From Campanula takesimana (lineage: Eukaryota; Streptophyta; Magnoliopsida; Asterales; Campanulaceae), in the NCBI GenBank assembly GCA_026119855.1, contig JAOWBW010000086.1:958407-1022406 (forward strand): DNA of 64,000 bases, written 5' to 3'. The notes under the pieces were generated by a model. The model saw only the letters and a program-made list of their open reading frames with translations, was not told where the DNA came from and did not search any database. Within the stretch, counting starts at the first letter, position 1, and each line of letters begins with the position of its first letter. Below are positions 52,319 through 63,802 of this stretch, one piece after another. The position numbers and the translations under genes are program-made.

Positions 52319-53567
52319 TGTAGATACCCCGGGAAACCACGGCTTGGCTAGAGCGGTGAATTATCCTAGGATGTCTAATTGATTTTATTTTGTAGAGTCG
52401 CCACCTATGTTTTTAAAGGAACATAAGAAAAACCTAGAGAAATAGCCTAATTTATGTTACGAAACCAAAGATTCAGGAGAGAATGGTTCGGGGGTTAGGT
52501 GACGGAGTGGGAAGTACTTAAACACCCACTCCGCCCCGCTTACGCGGGTCATGCTACTATTGGTGTTCTAATGCTAGATGTCCTTCAATTTGTTAATATA
52601 AAAGTGTTAATAATTACAATGAAAAGAAATGGGAAATTGCAAAGGAAAATAAAAGAGAATTGTTTTATTATATTAATGCTAAAGATTACATTAAAAGGAG
52701 AATTGTACTAATTTATGCTAACAATTACATTAAGAAAAGAATTGTAACCTAAAGTAGTTTAGAATGTTGGAATGTAACCTTGACCAAACATCAATAGTGA
52801 AGTGGTCTTTTGGTTGTATTCCTTTTTATGGAGATTGCATACAATGACTAGACAAATAAAATAAGAAAAAGAAAAGGTGAAGTTTTACCTTAAGAATGAG
52901 GACCTTAAACCTTGACTTGAAGATGGTATTGTTGTAGAGAAATTATTGTGTAGAGTTTTGTTGTGTAAAACTCTTGTTGGGAGAATTTGTGTAGGGAAAA
53001 TGATATAGAATTTGTGTAGAGAGAAAGCTCATGGTCCCCTTTCTAAGGTAAAAAGAAGAAGTATTTATAGGTGAAAAAGAGAGGAAAAATGGTCATTCAA
53101 CCAATAGGAAAATAGGAAGAGATTAAATAATAAAGAGAAAATCAAATAATAAATAAAAGAAATCAAATAAAATAAAGATCAAATATTTTATTTTGATGAA
53201 AAGGCTAGAAGTGTGGGATTGGAGGTTAAAAACTAGGGAGGATGAACTTGGAGGTAAAAAGGAGTGTTTGTGATCAAGAAAAATGAGGGAAATAAGGTGC
53301 AATCCGTTACTGCCAAAGTGGAAGCGCGCGAGTCTGGTATTTTGGACCAAACGCGCACGCGCCCCATGACCATTACAGGAGGCGCCCGCGGGTGAGAAAG
53401 GCATAATAACAGAAATGACTCTAAAGTTAATTATGTTATGCAGTTTAGTCCAAAACTAACGGAATCAGTTAGGAACTTAACCGAAGTAACAGAAATTAAC
53501 AAAAATAAGTTAAATAAAAATACTATGTATGCAATCGGGGTGAGAGGTCCAAGTCGGGGTGTCTACA
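52319..53567 (-). mobile_element. Solo LTR (H-type Tat) inside the F leader array
   Basis: TGTAGATACCCC ... GGTGTCTACA on the plus strand, 1249 bp. The same repeat array lies on both sides, with ACTTT before and ACTAT after (one mismatch) as the probable target duplication. It is the same subfamily as LTR 352-1523 (shared CCGCTTACGCGGG block). GC boxes lie at about 53322-53392. No internal sequence or second LTR remains, so it is a product of LTR-LTR recombination. Confidence 0.85.
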
Positions 53568-53790
53568 ACTATTCCTAGGGATTTAACGGGAATCTTAACG
53601 GGGACCTAGGAGGATAACGGGGATCCATCCTAGGACTTGACTGGTAACGGGGATCCGTCCAAAGGCTTGGCTGACTTTTTGGAGGATAACGGGGATCCAT
53701 CCAAGGGTTTGATTGACTTCCTAGAGGACTATGCCTAGGGGCTTAACGGAGATCTTGGAGGATAACGGGGATCCGTCCAAAGACTAAACG
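53568..53790 (-). repeat. Leader tandem array of element F, second part
   Basis: Units with GGAGGATAACGGGGATCC as in 51666-52318, e.g. AACGGGGATCCGTCCAAAG. They end near 53790, where unique leader begins. Confidence 0.85.
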
Positions 53791-55370
53791 AAATGACGCT
53801 TGTTAACGAAAGAATGCAATGTGTCAAAGACAAGAAGCAAAAACGGAGCAAATTCAAGCAACGTGTGATTAATCATCCCTTCAAGTTTACTTAAAACACA
53901 TTTTTGTTCCTAAATGGTTGGAAAAGATTTTTTTTCTTTTTTTCGCAACTATTCTAAAACCTGGATCAATGGAGGTCATCACTACGCCTATAAGCCCCTC
54001 GTTTTTCACGTGTATTGCACGCTCCCAAGGACGAACTATCCCGGGCGAGGGTCCTATAGGTCACGCTGCTTCCACCGACCAAAAGAATCAAACCTAGGGT
54101 CTAGTGCGTCACAAAGTCCCAATGCGTGGGCCATTCTTATCATAGTTAAGCCCCGGTTAAGGTTAAGATTGACTTAACGCTCCAACAAAATTCCGGCATG
54201 ACCTCATTTTAATGAGGGATCTTTAACCTCAACCATGGGATTAAGGATGATTAGGATGAATAAAACATTAGGGCTTAACGACACGGTGTCTCCCTATCCT
54301 TAATACATGACTTCGGTTAATTATGGTTGGAATTAACGCATAAGTCAAGGACCAGGTCAAAGATGACCTCGGTCACACTTGCTTTCACAAGGAGTCCTGA
54401 CTCGGGCGTTAACTTGGCCATAATCAACTTCGGGCACGTATTAGGGACGTGATGACGTGAGCTAGACCAAAAACCAACCAAGGTCACGGTATTTGTGTGT
54501 CACGGACATGTGTGGTTGACTCGGCTCGAAAGGGGAGGTGGAATGGACCCGTGCGCGCGAGAAGGGCACAAGAGCACCAATCAAGCTGCATCGTGGCATC
54601 CATCCCAGGTTTAAAGGGTTTTTGGAACGTGCACAAGGTCAAGTGCGCGTTGTGTGAAGCCTTCTATGTTCCTTTTTGAGTCAAAATAGGAATTTTCAAT
54701 TTGTTTTAATATCATGAACAATATATGAACAAGCATAATGAACAAGCATTTGCACAAGTAATCAAGCAAGGATCAAAATTTTGTACATGGAAAGGTTGTG
54801 CACAACCAAAGGTTTTTGAAACCAAAATTTTACAACAAGAACAACAACCTTTTGAAAATCATTTGTACAAAAAGGTTGTGCACAATAAAAGAATTTGAGA
54901 AACCAAAACTTTTACAAAAGGGGTAATGCACAATGAGGCTTTGAAAACCGAATTTTATGTCCAAAAGATTTGTGCATTACCAAGATTTGAAAATCCATTT
55001 TTGGCTTAAGAAAAAAGAAGGTAAATGTGCACAAGTAGAGGCTGTAAATGGAACCTGGACAAGAAGAAATGCAAGGGGACCATCAGAATGCTTCTACCCT
55101 GCACAAAATTGTTAATTTGAAACATTCTGTGGGCCCATCCAAACTAGCCATACGGCTAGAGAAGTAGCTCCATTATTTTTGCAAATTTTCAGCTTCTGAT
55201 CATCAAGCCCCAGTTTATTGCATTTCCAGAACAGTCTCACTCCCAGAAATTAAAACAGAAACATAAAACACACACAAAAATATGCACAAGGTCAACAAAT
55301 GGGGACGGGAGTTTGACTCACACAAAAGTGTCCTCAAAGCTTCTAAAAAGAAGTTTGCAAACACTTTATT
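53791..55370 (-). other. Unique leader sequence of element F
   Basis: About 1.6 kb between primer site and array with no supported ORF. There is a CATACGGCTAG word near 55150, related to the palindromes in the F LTR, and repetitive CAAGCATTTGCACAAG/TTGTGCACAA phrases at 54730-54960. Confidence 0.6.
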
Positions 55371-55388
55371 CCCCAGCGGAGTCGCCAC
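55371..55388 (-). other. Primer binding site of element F
   Basis: On the minus strand GTGGCGACTCCGCTGGGG directly follows the 5' LTR of F. It is the same type as in element C with one base different. Confidence 0.8.
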
Positions 55389-56887
55389 TCTAAGATACCC
55401 ACGGGAAAACGAATAAAAGTGCCCTCGAGAATCAAACACGGCACTTTCAATGTTTAACGGAGTCGCCACATTAGTTTAACTTTAAACCCAAACTTAACGA
55501 AAAATGGTTAGAGACAAAGGATTCGTAAGTCAGGTTACGCATTAGGAAGAACTCAACTGGTAGTTCACCCAAAGTGCCTCGGAAGAAACCGAGTCTCCCT
55601 AAAGTTTGTTAAAATTGTGCAAATATGTGTGTGTGTGTTCTTGAAAATGGGAGAAACTGACTTTTAACAAAATCAGTTAGAAACTTAACCAAAAGGGGTA
55701 GTTTTGTAAACATTTTAACAGAAAAGGGGAAAGACTGAAAATTCATCCCTCTGACCAAACTAGCTGTACGGCTGGGAAGGACATCCCTGGGGTTTTTACA
55801 GATTGTCAAGAAATCAGTCCAGTTTCAGGCAGAAATAGAGCATTCTGCTGAAACTGAACTGTTTTACATCTTTCTAGTTTATTCACATAAAGCTTGAATC
55901 AAATCATCCCTATGCTCTTAATCACTAATTAAACACAAAAACACAAGGTTTTGGGTGTGATCAAGGCAATAATTGGGGAAAATTTAAGAAAGGTGATGAA
56001 CATGGCATTTGAGCCAAAATCATCATTTGGATGGTTAAAGATGGAAACTTTAACATCCAAATGGATGATTCATCCAAGGAAAAACCTTGGGGAAGTAAGA
56101 AATCAACCTTTGGATGGATAAAGATTGAGTCTTTACCATCCAAAGGGACGTTATTGGAGTTAGATCAAAGTTTGAATGATAAAGATTGAAACTTTATCAT
56201 CCAAACTTGATCATTTCACCATAAAATCATCTTAAAAGTAAAGACATGGAATTTAACTTGCATAAATGTAAATACATAACATAATCTGCATAAAAGTAAA
56301 GACATAATGTAAAAAGCATTAATGTAAAGACATTAAATGTTAACAAGCCTTGATCATCTTAGGTTTGAACCCTTGATCATGCATAAAACATGAGGGTACC
56401 ATTAATTCATATCAAGAACTTGGTTCCAATTCATAATATATGCAAGAATAATAAATACATAATGTAAATAAGGCAAAATAAAATAGATTGTGAGATGAAG
56501 AGAAGATGGGGAGAAGGAGGCCTCACCAATTTTGGTTCTAAGCCTATCTTCTTTCTCTCTTTTCACTCAAGGATGTTTGTATCCCTAATCTGCTCTCAGT
56601 TTGGCAGAGTTTGCACACAAATGATTTTCTCCCCCTTGAAATGATCAGCCAAGGGTCCAATTTATAGGGACTGAGGATGCCCAAACCATCCGTACGGATT
56701 GGCCCCTCCCGCGTCCAAACCATCCGTACGGCTCAGCCTGGCGAGCTTCTGGATTTTTCCAATTTTAATTCTAAAGTAGTCCTGGAATTTTAGGTTTATC
56801 TTAGTGAGGTCCCATCTTATCAGTTTATCCCTGAATGGTGCTAAGAATTCTTCTAAATTTGGTTAATTTTAGATTGGGGTACTTACA
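55389..56887 (-). repeat. 5' LTR of Tat element F
   Basis: On the minus strand it starts TGTAAGTACCCC and ends GGGTATCTTAGA (the expected final CA changed to GA). 1499 bp, not alignable by eye with the B/C/H LTRs. Palindromes CCGTACGG lie at 56690-56697 and 56724-56731, about 150-200 bp from the LTR start. The outer flank is GTTGG within the intron of the extra gene of element D; the left partner is not in the window. Confidence 0.8.
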
Positions 56888-57137
56888 GTTGGTTGACAAT
56901 CTGCATAGTACTTGTTTTTACTTTAAAATTTTTCTAAGTACAATTTTCTTGTTTCGCGCCTTAGGTTTCTGCACCTTTCTTGGTGTGCGCCCCTAGGTCT
57001 CTGCACTCTTCTTTTGTGCTCGTTTATGCATTGTTTGCGCCTATATCTTGCTTTGTGCGCTTTATATGCTTTGTGCGCCTTGCTGATGTTTGCGCACCTC
57101 ATAACTTCTCAAAACTAAACTTGTTTATTTTTTTCAG
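56888..57137 (+). other. 3' part of the intron of the extra gene in D
   Basis: A T-rich stretch with GCGCC words about 18-20 bp apart (CGCGCC, TGCGCCCC, TGCGCCTA, TGCGCTTT, TGCGCCTT, TGCGCACC) and the acceptor-like TTTTTTTCAG at 57128-57137. It corresponds to the intron 22738-23354 of element E. Confidence 0.5.
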
Positions 57138-59571
57138 AATTCCAAGTATTTCTTACCTGGACTTAAAGTCAATGAGGCTAAATTAAAGAAAGACGTAATT
57201 GGGAATCATATTCTTGATGGCTTGAAGAGATGTGGCATTTTTCCACTATTTGACATGAAGCAATCCTACTACGTGCCCTCGTATGTAGATGAATTTTTCA
57301 GCACTGCGGCCATTTCTAGCCCAAGTGTAAATGGAGTCAAGGTTCTCACAATTGATTCTACCATCAGAGGAAATCCCATTCAAGTTACTTACACTTCAAT
57401 CCGTAAATTCCTAAATTTCGAAGTTCGTGGCGCGCCTCTAAATTTGGAACAAAATGTGATGGATATGGCAGCTGAGGAAACCATCAAACTTCCAACCCTT
57501 TCTGGTAACTTCAAGAATTTTAAGATTCATGAATTTGGGGAGTTAATGTACCACATTGCGCATCTCATTGGCAAATCAGTTATGTTTAAAACTGGTAATG
57601 TTGACAAGTTCACAGTTCCACAATGGGAATTCTCAAGCGCAGTTTTCACTGGGATCAAGTTGCACTGGCCCAATATCATAATGAATTATGTGAATGATTC
57701 CATCTCTACCTATAAAACTCGTCAAACCAAACAGCAACCCAAATACAAATCTCATTGCAGACTTCTAACTAAGTTATTCTTGGAGGACCCAGCCATTAAA
57801 AGCTTATCACCGAAGACCCAAAACTTCAAGTCACTGAAGTCTCTGATTTCAACAAGTCATTTTTGGTTGAGTTTAGAAAGACCTATGAGGATAAGGAGTA
57901 CAAAGAATATTGGGATGTTGTGCCTGAACCCAAAGACCCCTGTCTCTGTTGGCGCTTCAAGTGCGCCTATTGCACGCGCCTCTGGTAGCGCGCCTCTGGC
58001 TTGTTTGGATGTCACTGATGAGGAAGATAATGAGGCTGGTCTAACTCATGAAACAATTGTTAAGAGAAAATGGTGAAGCAAGGGAAGAAGAAGATGCTGA
58101 TACCCATGTTCCGGGTAGTTTATGCGCCTTTATTGAAATTCAAGGCCGTAATAGAAAAGCACCAAAGGAAATGAATCCTTTGAGGATATTTAAGAAGAAA
58201 ATAGTTAGTGCTGAAAATCAGGCCAAGGCTGCTGAAGTTGGAGCCCGAGTAATTAATGAGGCTTTTAAAGCAGTAGGTGCGCCTACTGTTGGCGTGCCTA
58301 GGAAATACATGGCTGATGCTATTAAGGCACGCCCCCCTATTGTTGCGCCTTCCCCCATTATTGTGCCTACTATCGTTATTGCGGCTCTTGATGCTGCGCC
58401 TGTCAAAGTGAGATCTGAGGCAGCAATCAAGTTGGTAAATAAAAAATTTGGTGATGACTCTGAAAGTTAAGAGTTGGATGATAAGGTTGAGGGGGAGCAG
58501 ACTCTAGAAATTGAAGTTGAGAAGGAGTCTCAAATTGAGGGGGAGCTTCAAAAAGATGATTCTTCAGGTACTAATGCCAAAACCCCTACTCAATCCAACA
58601 CCAAATTTCATTCTAACACTCTTTCCCGATCCCACTCTGCTAATCCCACTAAATCCATCTCTCCAATCCTTCCTCATTCACCTTCCCACACTACCACTTC
58701 CTCTTCCACTCATACTGAAAGTTCCAGTTCACCGTCTATTCCATCTACCAAAATTTTACCACTTTCTCACCATCTCCAAAATCTGTCGGACCCTAGCGCG
58801 CCTTCTACCATTCGCGCGCCCACTGATTATGCGCCTATCATTCAGTCTATCCAACAAACACTTTCTCAATTTCTTGAAACCCAATCTACAATTCAAAATG
58901 ATGTCAAAACTCAAGCTTTGAAACTTTCAGAGATAGAATCTTCGCTTGATGCATTTAAGGGGGAGAGAATATTAACAAAGGCAGAAGTTGATGAAAGGTT
59001 AAAATCCTTCAAAGATAGTTTATGTAAAGAATTCAATGCCATTTTGAGAAAAGGGGTTGTGATGGCAAGGACAATGCCTCACTAATAAAAATTGAGAAGT
59101 TGAAAAGTGACGTCTCTAACTTGGCTGCGAAAATACTGGCTGAAATTCCAATGTCTGCGCCTCTTGCTGTGCCTAGTACCAGCGCGCCTCCTCAGTTTGA
59201 TCTCACTTCTGTTCTCTCCAAAGTTGATGTTATTAAAGAAATCATTGTTACTCACTTTGGAGTATTCTCATGCTGATGCGCGCCTTCACAAGATTACTTC
59301 TAGCTTTCAGAGTGCTCAACAGTCTATTGAGTACACACTCCAGAGAATTATTGAGAGTATGGCAAATGAGTTTCAAGTAACTCAAAGGTCAGTTGATGAA
59401 TATCATAATATCAATGCTGGACATCTTGCCTACATCAGAGATGGAGTTAGAGCTACTCATGATGAAGTGGAGCGCGCCAATGAGACCCTCACTGCAGTCA
59501 ACCAGAAGATAGACACTATTGATGACTTGGTGCACCCTAGCCATCCTGATGATGCGCCTAGTGACCCGTAG
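57138..59571 (+). pseudogene. Exon 2 of the post-pol extra gene in D, moderately decayed
   Basis: The open frame from NSKYFLPGLKVN (57138) runs to about 57790 and includes YVPSYVDEFF, IRKFLNFEVRGAP and ELMYHIAHLIG. It then changes frame (SFLVEFRKTYEDKEYKEYW is in a second frame). The product continues in 58048-58470 (Ala/Val/Pro-rich), 58474-59085 (acidic start, Ser/Thr/Pro-rich middle, Gln/Leu coiled-coil-like end) and 59107-59571 (YIRDGVRATHDEVERAN, then Asp/Pro-rich). TAA at 58468 and other lesions separate the segments. I recognise no enzyme motif. The place after pol and a C-terminal coiled coil fit a Sirevirus envelope-like protein only by position. Confidence 0.65.
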
Positions 59572-60126
59572 TGCGCGCCTTGTTCTTGTTCCAGTTTCAT
59601 TTCAAATTTTTTATCTTCAGTTTGTTTTATTGGTTGAACTCTTTAGTTTGTTTAGTGATATCTTTTGAAGTGCTTACATGTTTTAGCACTTGTTTTTGTT
59701 TCTTCTTATAACTTGTATTATGTAACTCCAATCATCTATCAAGTTATCAATGAGAATTTGCATTTCATTCTCTTCAAAACCTTGTTCATTCAAACTTCCT
59801 GATTGTAGATCAATGAATGCATCATTTTTTAAAAACCATATGCATAACTTAACTGCTCATATTTTCATGCATATTGTTTAAACAATCAGTTTAAGCACAT
59901 TTCAAACAAACTCATATATTTTGAATGTGTTGATTGATTATTTCTATCTTTCCATATTGTAAGTTTTATCTTTAAGGATAGATTAGAAATCTATAGCATT
60001 GGATAGTGTGTGCATTAACTTGAGGTATGAGTTACCAAATTTAAATCTTTTGGACATACTTTTATCAAGTATAATGTTTTGCCTTTGTTATAGTAGGTAA
60101 ATGCATCAATCAAATAGGGGGGATAT
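59572..60126 (+). other. 3' UTR and polypurine tract of element D
   Basis: Shares CTTGTTCATTCAAAC, AACAATCAGTTTAA and AGATTAGAAATCTAT with elements A and E. It ends with the purine run AAATAGGGGGGATAT before the LTR. Confidence 0.75.
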
Positions 60127-61530
60127 TGTTGGGTATGCCCACTTATATCTCATGTTTTTAATGTTAGATTTGATTGATACATTACCTAAGTTATATTTAT
60201 GGACTTTAGGACCCTATGTAAGAAGTATGTATACTTCATTTTTTAGATAGTCCATTTTATAGACTAGGCTTTGTAATAGGATCAATGCCAGAAATTTATC
60301 TAAGTGTCAGCATATCAGCGCGCCTCAACCTCAGTTTAGCGCGCCTAGTACATGTTGCGCCCCATTCAACTAGTGCGCCTAGCTCACTGTTGCACGCCTA
60401 GCACAAAGTTATGCTCCCAGTTCAATCAATGGTGCGCTATGTATAGTGCGCCTACTATACATGGCGCCCCTATCATAAGATGCGCATCTACTGAACTTTC
60501 AACAATTAGACAAATTTTGAAAACTTATGAAGACATGAAGACTCCCGTATTCAAAATCAAAGCCAGAATCCAACAGTGAATCAATGTTTTGAGAGCACTC
60601 AAGATGAAGACATTTGTCCTCAACGACTCTCAAATACTTTGTGTTTAACGGCTATAATTGGACACGTGCTCCAATCAATGAGCTCCAACACATGGATTCC
60701 CAAAGGCTACATTTCTCAAGCTCACTATAAATACCTCATAACTTCAAACCTTTGAAGTTGCTATAATTCACGCTTTGAGAGAGAAGTTCGAAGAATTGAA
60801 GATTTGAAGATTGTTCTTAAATTTCCCAGATTTCCAAGAACACCTTCATATATTCATCACTAGCCCAGATCCTAAAAGCCTTGTAACATTTTAGTTTTCT
60901 TGTGCTCTCAATCTCATAGTTCTAAAGAGTCTTGAAATTAAGGACACACACTCACCTCTTCAAGTTTGCTCACTTAGATCTTTCTTGAAGAGATACACTA
61001 GTTTTAGTCAGGATTTGTTCTTTCATAGATAATAGATCTTGAGTTGATCATACTCACAAGTTGTAATCTGTAATAAAACTCATAATATAAGATCTCCATT
61101 AGAAATCCAAGACTAACCATCTTGGTAGAGGACGTAGATCTTTTCACGATCGAACCTCTCCAAATAGCGTTCCTTTACTATTTGCAATTTACTTTCAAGT
61201 TTTCAATTTCATCTTACTATTTGCTTGTTTGTCATTTGTAGATTTTGAATATTGTTGTGTTTGTGAGTTATTGCCTTAGTTCCATTTTACACACCTTTTA
61301 AGCCAAATTACTGTGTGTGTGTGCGCTCCTTTTCATTGTGTGCGCTCCTTTTACTTAACTAAATTCTACGGTGCATTTCACTCTATCTTTGGAGCGCCTT
61401 TCATAACGCTTAAAGGACTTAGTGCGCATTTGCAATTGAATTTTTAATGGTTAGAAAAGAATTTCAAAACAGCTATTCACCCCCCCCCCTCTAGCTATTT
61501 TCATACCCTTGTTGACCTGTGGGACCAACA
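60127..61530 (+). repeat. 3' LTR of element D
   Basis: TGTTGGGTATGC ... GGGACCAACA, 1404 bp. At 60316-60490 it has about nine GCGC boxes (GCGCGCCT, TGCGCCTA and so on) spaced mostly 17-20 bp. It has the family block TTGGTAGAGGACGTAGATC near 61122 and a C-run near 61483. Its box word (GCGCCT) differs from that of A and E (TGCGCA). Confidence 0.92.
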
Positions 61531-62520
61531 ATCTACATCAATACTATTAATTCTCTTGCTTCATTATTCTTATTACTACAATCAATGTAACAAGTACTAG
61601 ACATGCTGCTTTATTATTTTATTACATTTCGTTTTCATGTTTTTTATGTTGAATAATATGATTTATTCTTAAGGTCAATACCGTGTCTTCGTTAAAGCGG
61701 TCATTCATGTCATTTATATCATGTATGTAGTATTAATTAAGTTGAATGTTTTTCAAATAGTAAAAATGAAAAGTTATGTTCAAAGTTTGACATCTATACT
61801 ATTAATATGCCTAATTTGTTTTTCAAAAAATAACAAATAAAAAAATAAACCTAAAACACGGGGGTGGAGCACAGGTCTTTCGTCTAAATCAAACTGATAA
61901 GGAATTCATCAAAAAAATATACGGAAATATGTTGCTGATTAAATAAAGAATAATAAGTATTAAAATATAGAAGACAAGTGAATTAATAGTTTTTATTCGT
62001 GTACTAATGCATGCATGCATATATCTAATGGTCATAAGTTATGGAATATGAAAGTTTGGATTTGGATGAAAATAATAATGTTTATTAAAAGTTATTAATT
62101 ATCGCTTGAGTTAAAGCATCTATAATGAGAGCTTTTTGGGGGGAAACTCTTTTAAGCTTTTATGTTATAAATCTTAAAGGGAGATGAATGAGTAGTTGAT
62201 TTTGGATCATCAAAAGTCTTTTATTTATGAATCAAATTAAATTAAAAATTAAAATATGCAATAAATATATGTTCATTTAATAAGTCCTAAAAGATGCAAA
62301 CTAATTGTAATGATTAATTGAATATGATAAGTCTTTTAAAATCAAATGTTAGATCCATCATGAATCAATTCTACTTTATTTATGCAATAAGTCTTTAAAG
62401 GACATAAATTATTATTGTTGTTCAAATATATGTTTAGGACATAGAATTGCTTAATCCCAATCATAGTTATCACTTAGGATCCCCCAATTTTATTAGAACT
62501 TTTGAAAGGAACTCTTAGGA
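61531..62520. other. AT-rich spacer
   Basis: No gene or bounded element is supported. A ~220-bp stretch at 62176-62400 is repeated imperfectly at 63803-64000 (TCATCAAAAGTCTTT..., ATAAGTC, AAAAGATG). Confidence 0.55.
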
Positions 62521-63799
62521 TTCTTGGTGACCAGCACAGGTGTATTCCAACTCTTCAAACAAGGCAAACCAGCAAGAGGAAGCAAATCAGCAAACCAGTA
62601 AACTAGTTGCCGATCAACTTGCCAAACAAGTTGCCGATCAACTCCATTCTCAACTTGCCGATAAAGAAAGACAGTCTGTACTGTCAGTCAGGTTACATCG
62701 TTTCATCTTAAAGTCAACCTTGCTGATTATCCCTGTCCTTTCATACTGTTTTATCTAAAAGTAGTTTACATGCTCTGTAATGATTGCTGCGCCGTCTGAC
62801 ACATAGCTACTTTTAGCTATACTCTGTCTCTACTTGCTTTTTGCAGGTAACCGGTTGAGACAAAGGGGTCTTTACCCATCAGACTTTTGCAAGCATGCGT
62901 GTACCACATATCTTCGTCATTAATGCTAAAGATACCGCATTTAATGCCCCTCAACTACCCAGCTGGATATTCAAAATGCAAGCCTTCTTCTACAAGACTC
63001 ATGACATTCACTCCTCTTATAAATAGTGGACTTGGAGCATTGAAGAAGGTTGGTGATTTTAGTGCATTGAAGAGAGTTGGTTGTTTGCAGCATTCATTAA
63101 AGCTCAAACATTCCGTGTCCAGATAATCATTAGATCATTTAATAGGACATACACTTGTGCACAAACTCAACAACATTGTTAGTATTCCCGAACTAGATCA
63201 TTTTAAGGAATACGTTGTTTGAGTCTTTCACACACCCACCTGAGTGAGATAAGTTCTTTTGAACTTGCCGTTCAAATACACTTGGTCAGATATTTGTTTT
63301 ACGATTCATTAACTATCTCTAGAATTTAGTCTTTGTATCCGGCAAAGCCGTGCTTGTAATAGACTAGGGATATTTAATAGTGCTCTTAACCCAAATCCAA
63401 GTTCTGACCAAAGTTGGTAGAAGACGTAGAAGTATTTACACTGTGAACCTCTCCAAATCCATGTGTCTCTGTTGCTTACCTTATCATTGCCGGTTGGAAT
63501 TCTATCACCGGCAGATTGCATATGTTCGTACTGATTCATTGTAATTTCCATTGACCAATCTCTTGAAACTGCATTGAACTTTTAGAAACAACTTTGTGTT
63601 TAAACTAAGCTCTGAAAATCTTTTGTACACTGATTTTGTGTGAGTTAAAACTAAGTCATATTTTACCCGCTGCGCTTACTGATAATAGTTTGCAAACTGA
63701 TAAGTGATTTTGCATTTATAAGTGTTTCTTCGAAAAGTTTTAAAAAGGCTATTCACCCCCCCCCCCTCTAGCCTATTTTCCTACCAATTGGGCCTAACA
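62521..63799 (+). repeat. Probable Copia (Sirevirus-type) LTR, left end unresolved
   Basis: It ends CTATTCACCCCCCCCCC...CTCTAGCC and GGGCCTAACA at 63799, like the other Sirevirus LTR ends. It has the diverged family block TTGGTAGAAGACGTAGAAG with GAACCTCTCCAAATCC near 63415-63460. Near 62600-62660 a GTTGCCGATCAACTT word is repeated. No primer site follows 63799, which suggests a solo LTR, but I could not place the TG start or a target duplication. Confidence 0.55.
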
Positions 63800-63802
63800 A
63801 GA

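Larger units (their letters stand above)
56888..61530 (+). mobile_element. 3' half of Sirevirus-type element D
   Basis: The extra gene (part of intron, exon 2), 3' UTR, polypurine tract (AAATAGGGGGGATAT) and 3' LTR of a plus-strand Copia element. Its 5' part lay left of the point where F inserted (56887/56888). The 3' UTR and LTR share landmarks with elements A and E, placing all three in one family. Confidence 0.85.

Noticed and set aside
25483..53567. B and the solo LTR at 52319 as two ends of one element
   Set aside because: The LTRs belong to different subfamilies (1038 bp with GAA tract against 1249 bp of H type) and the flanks do not share a duplication.
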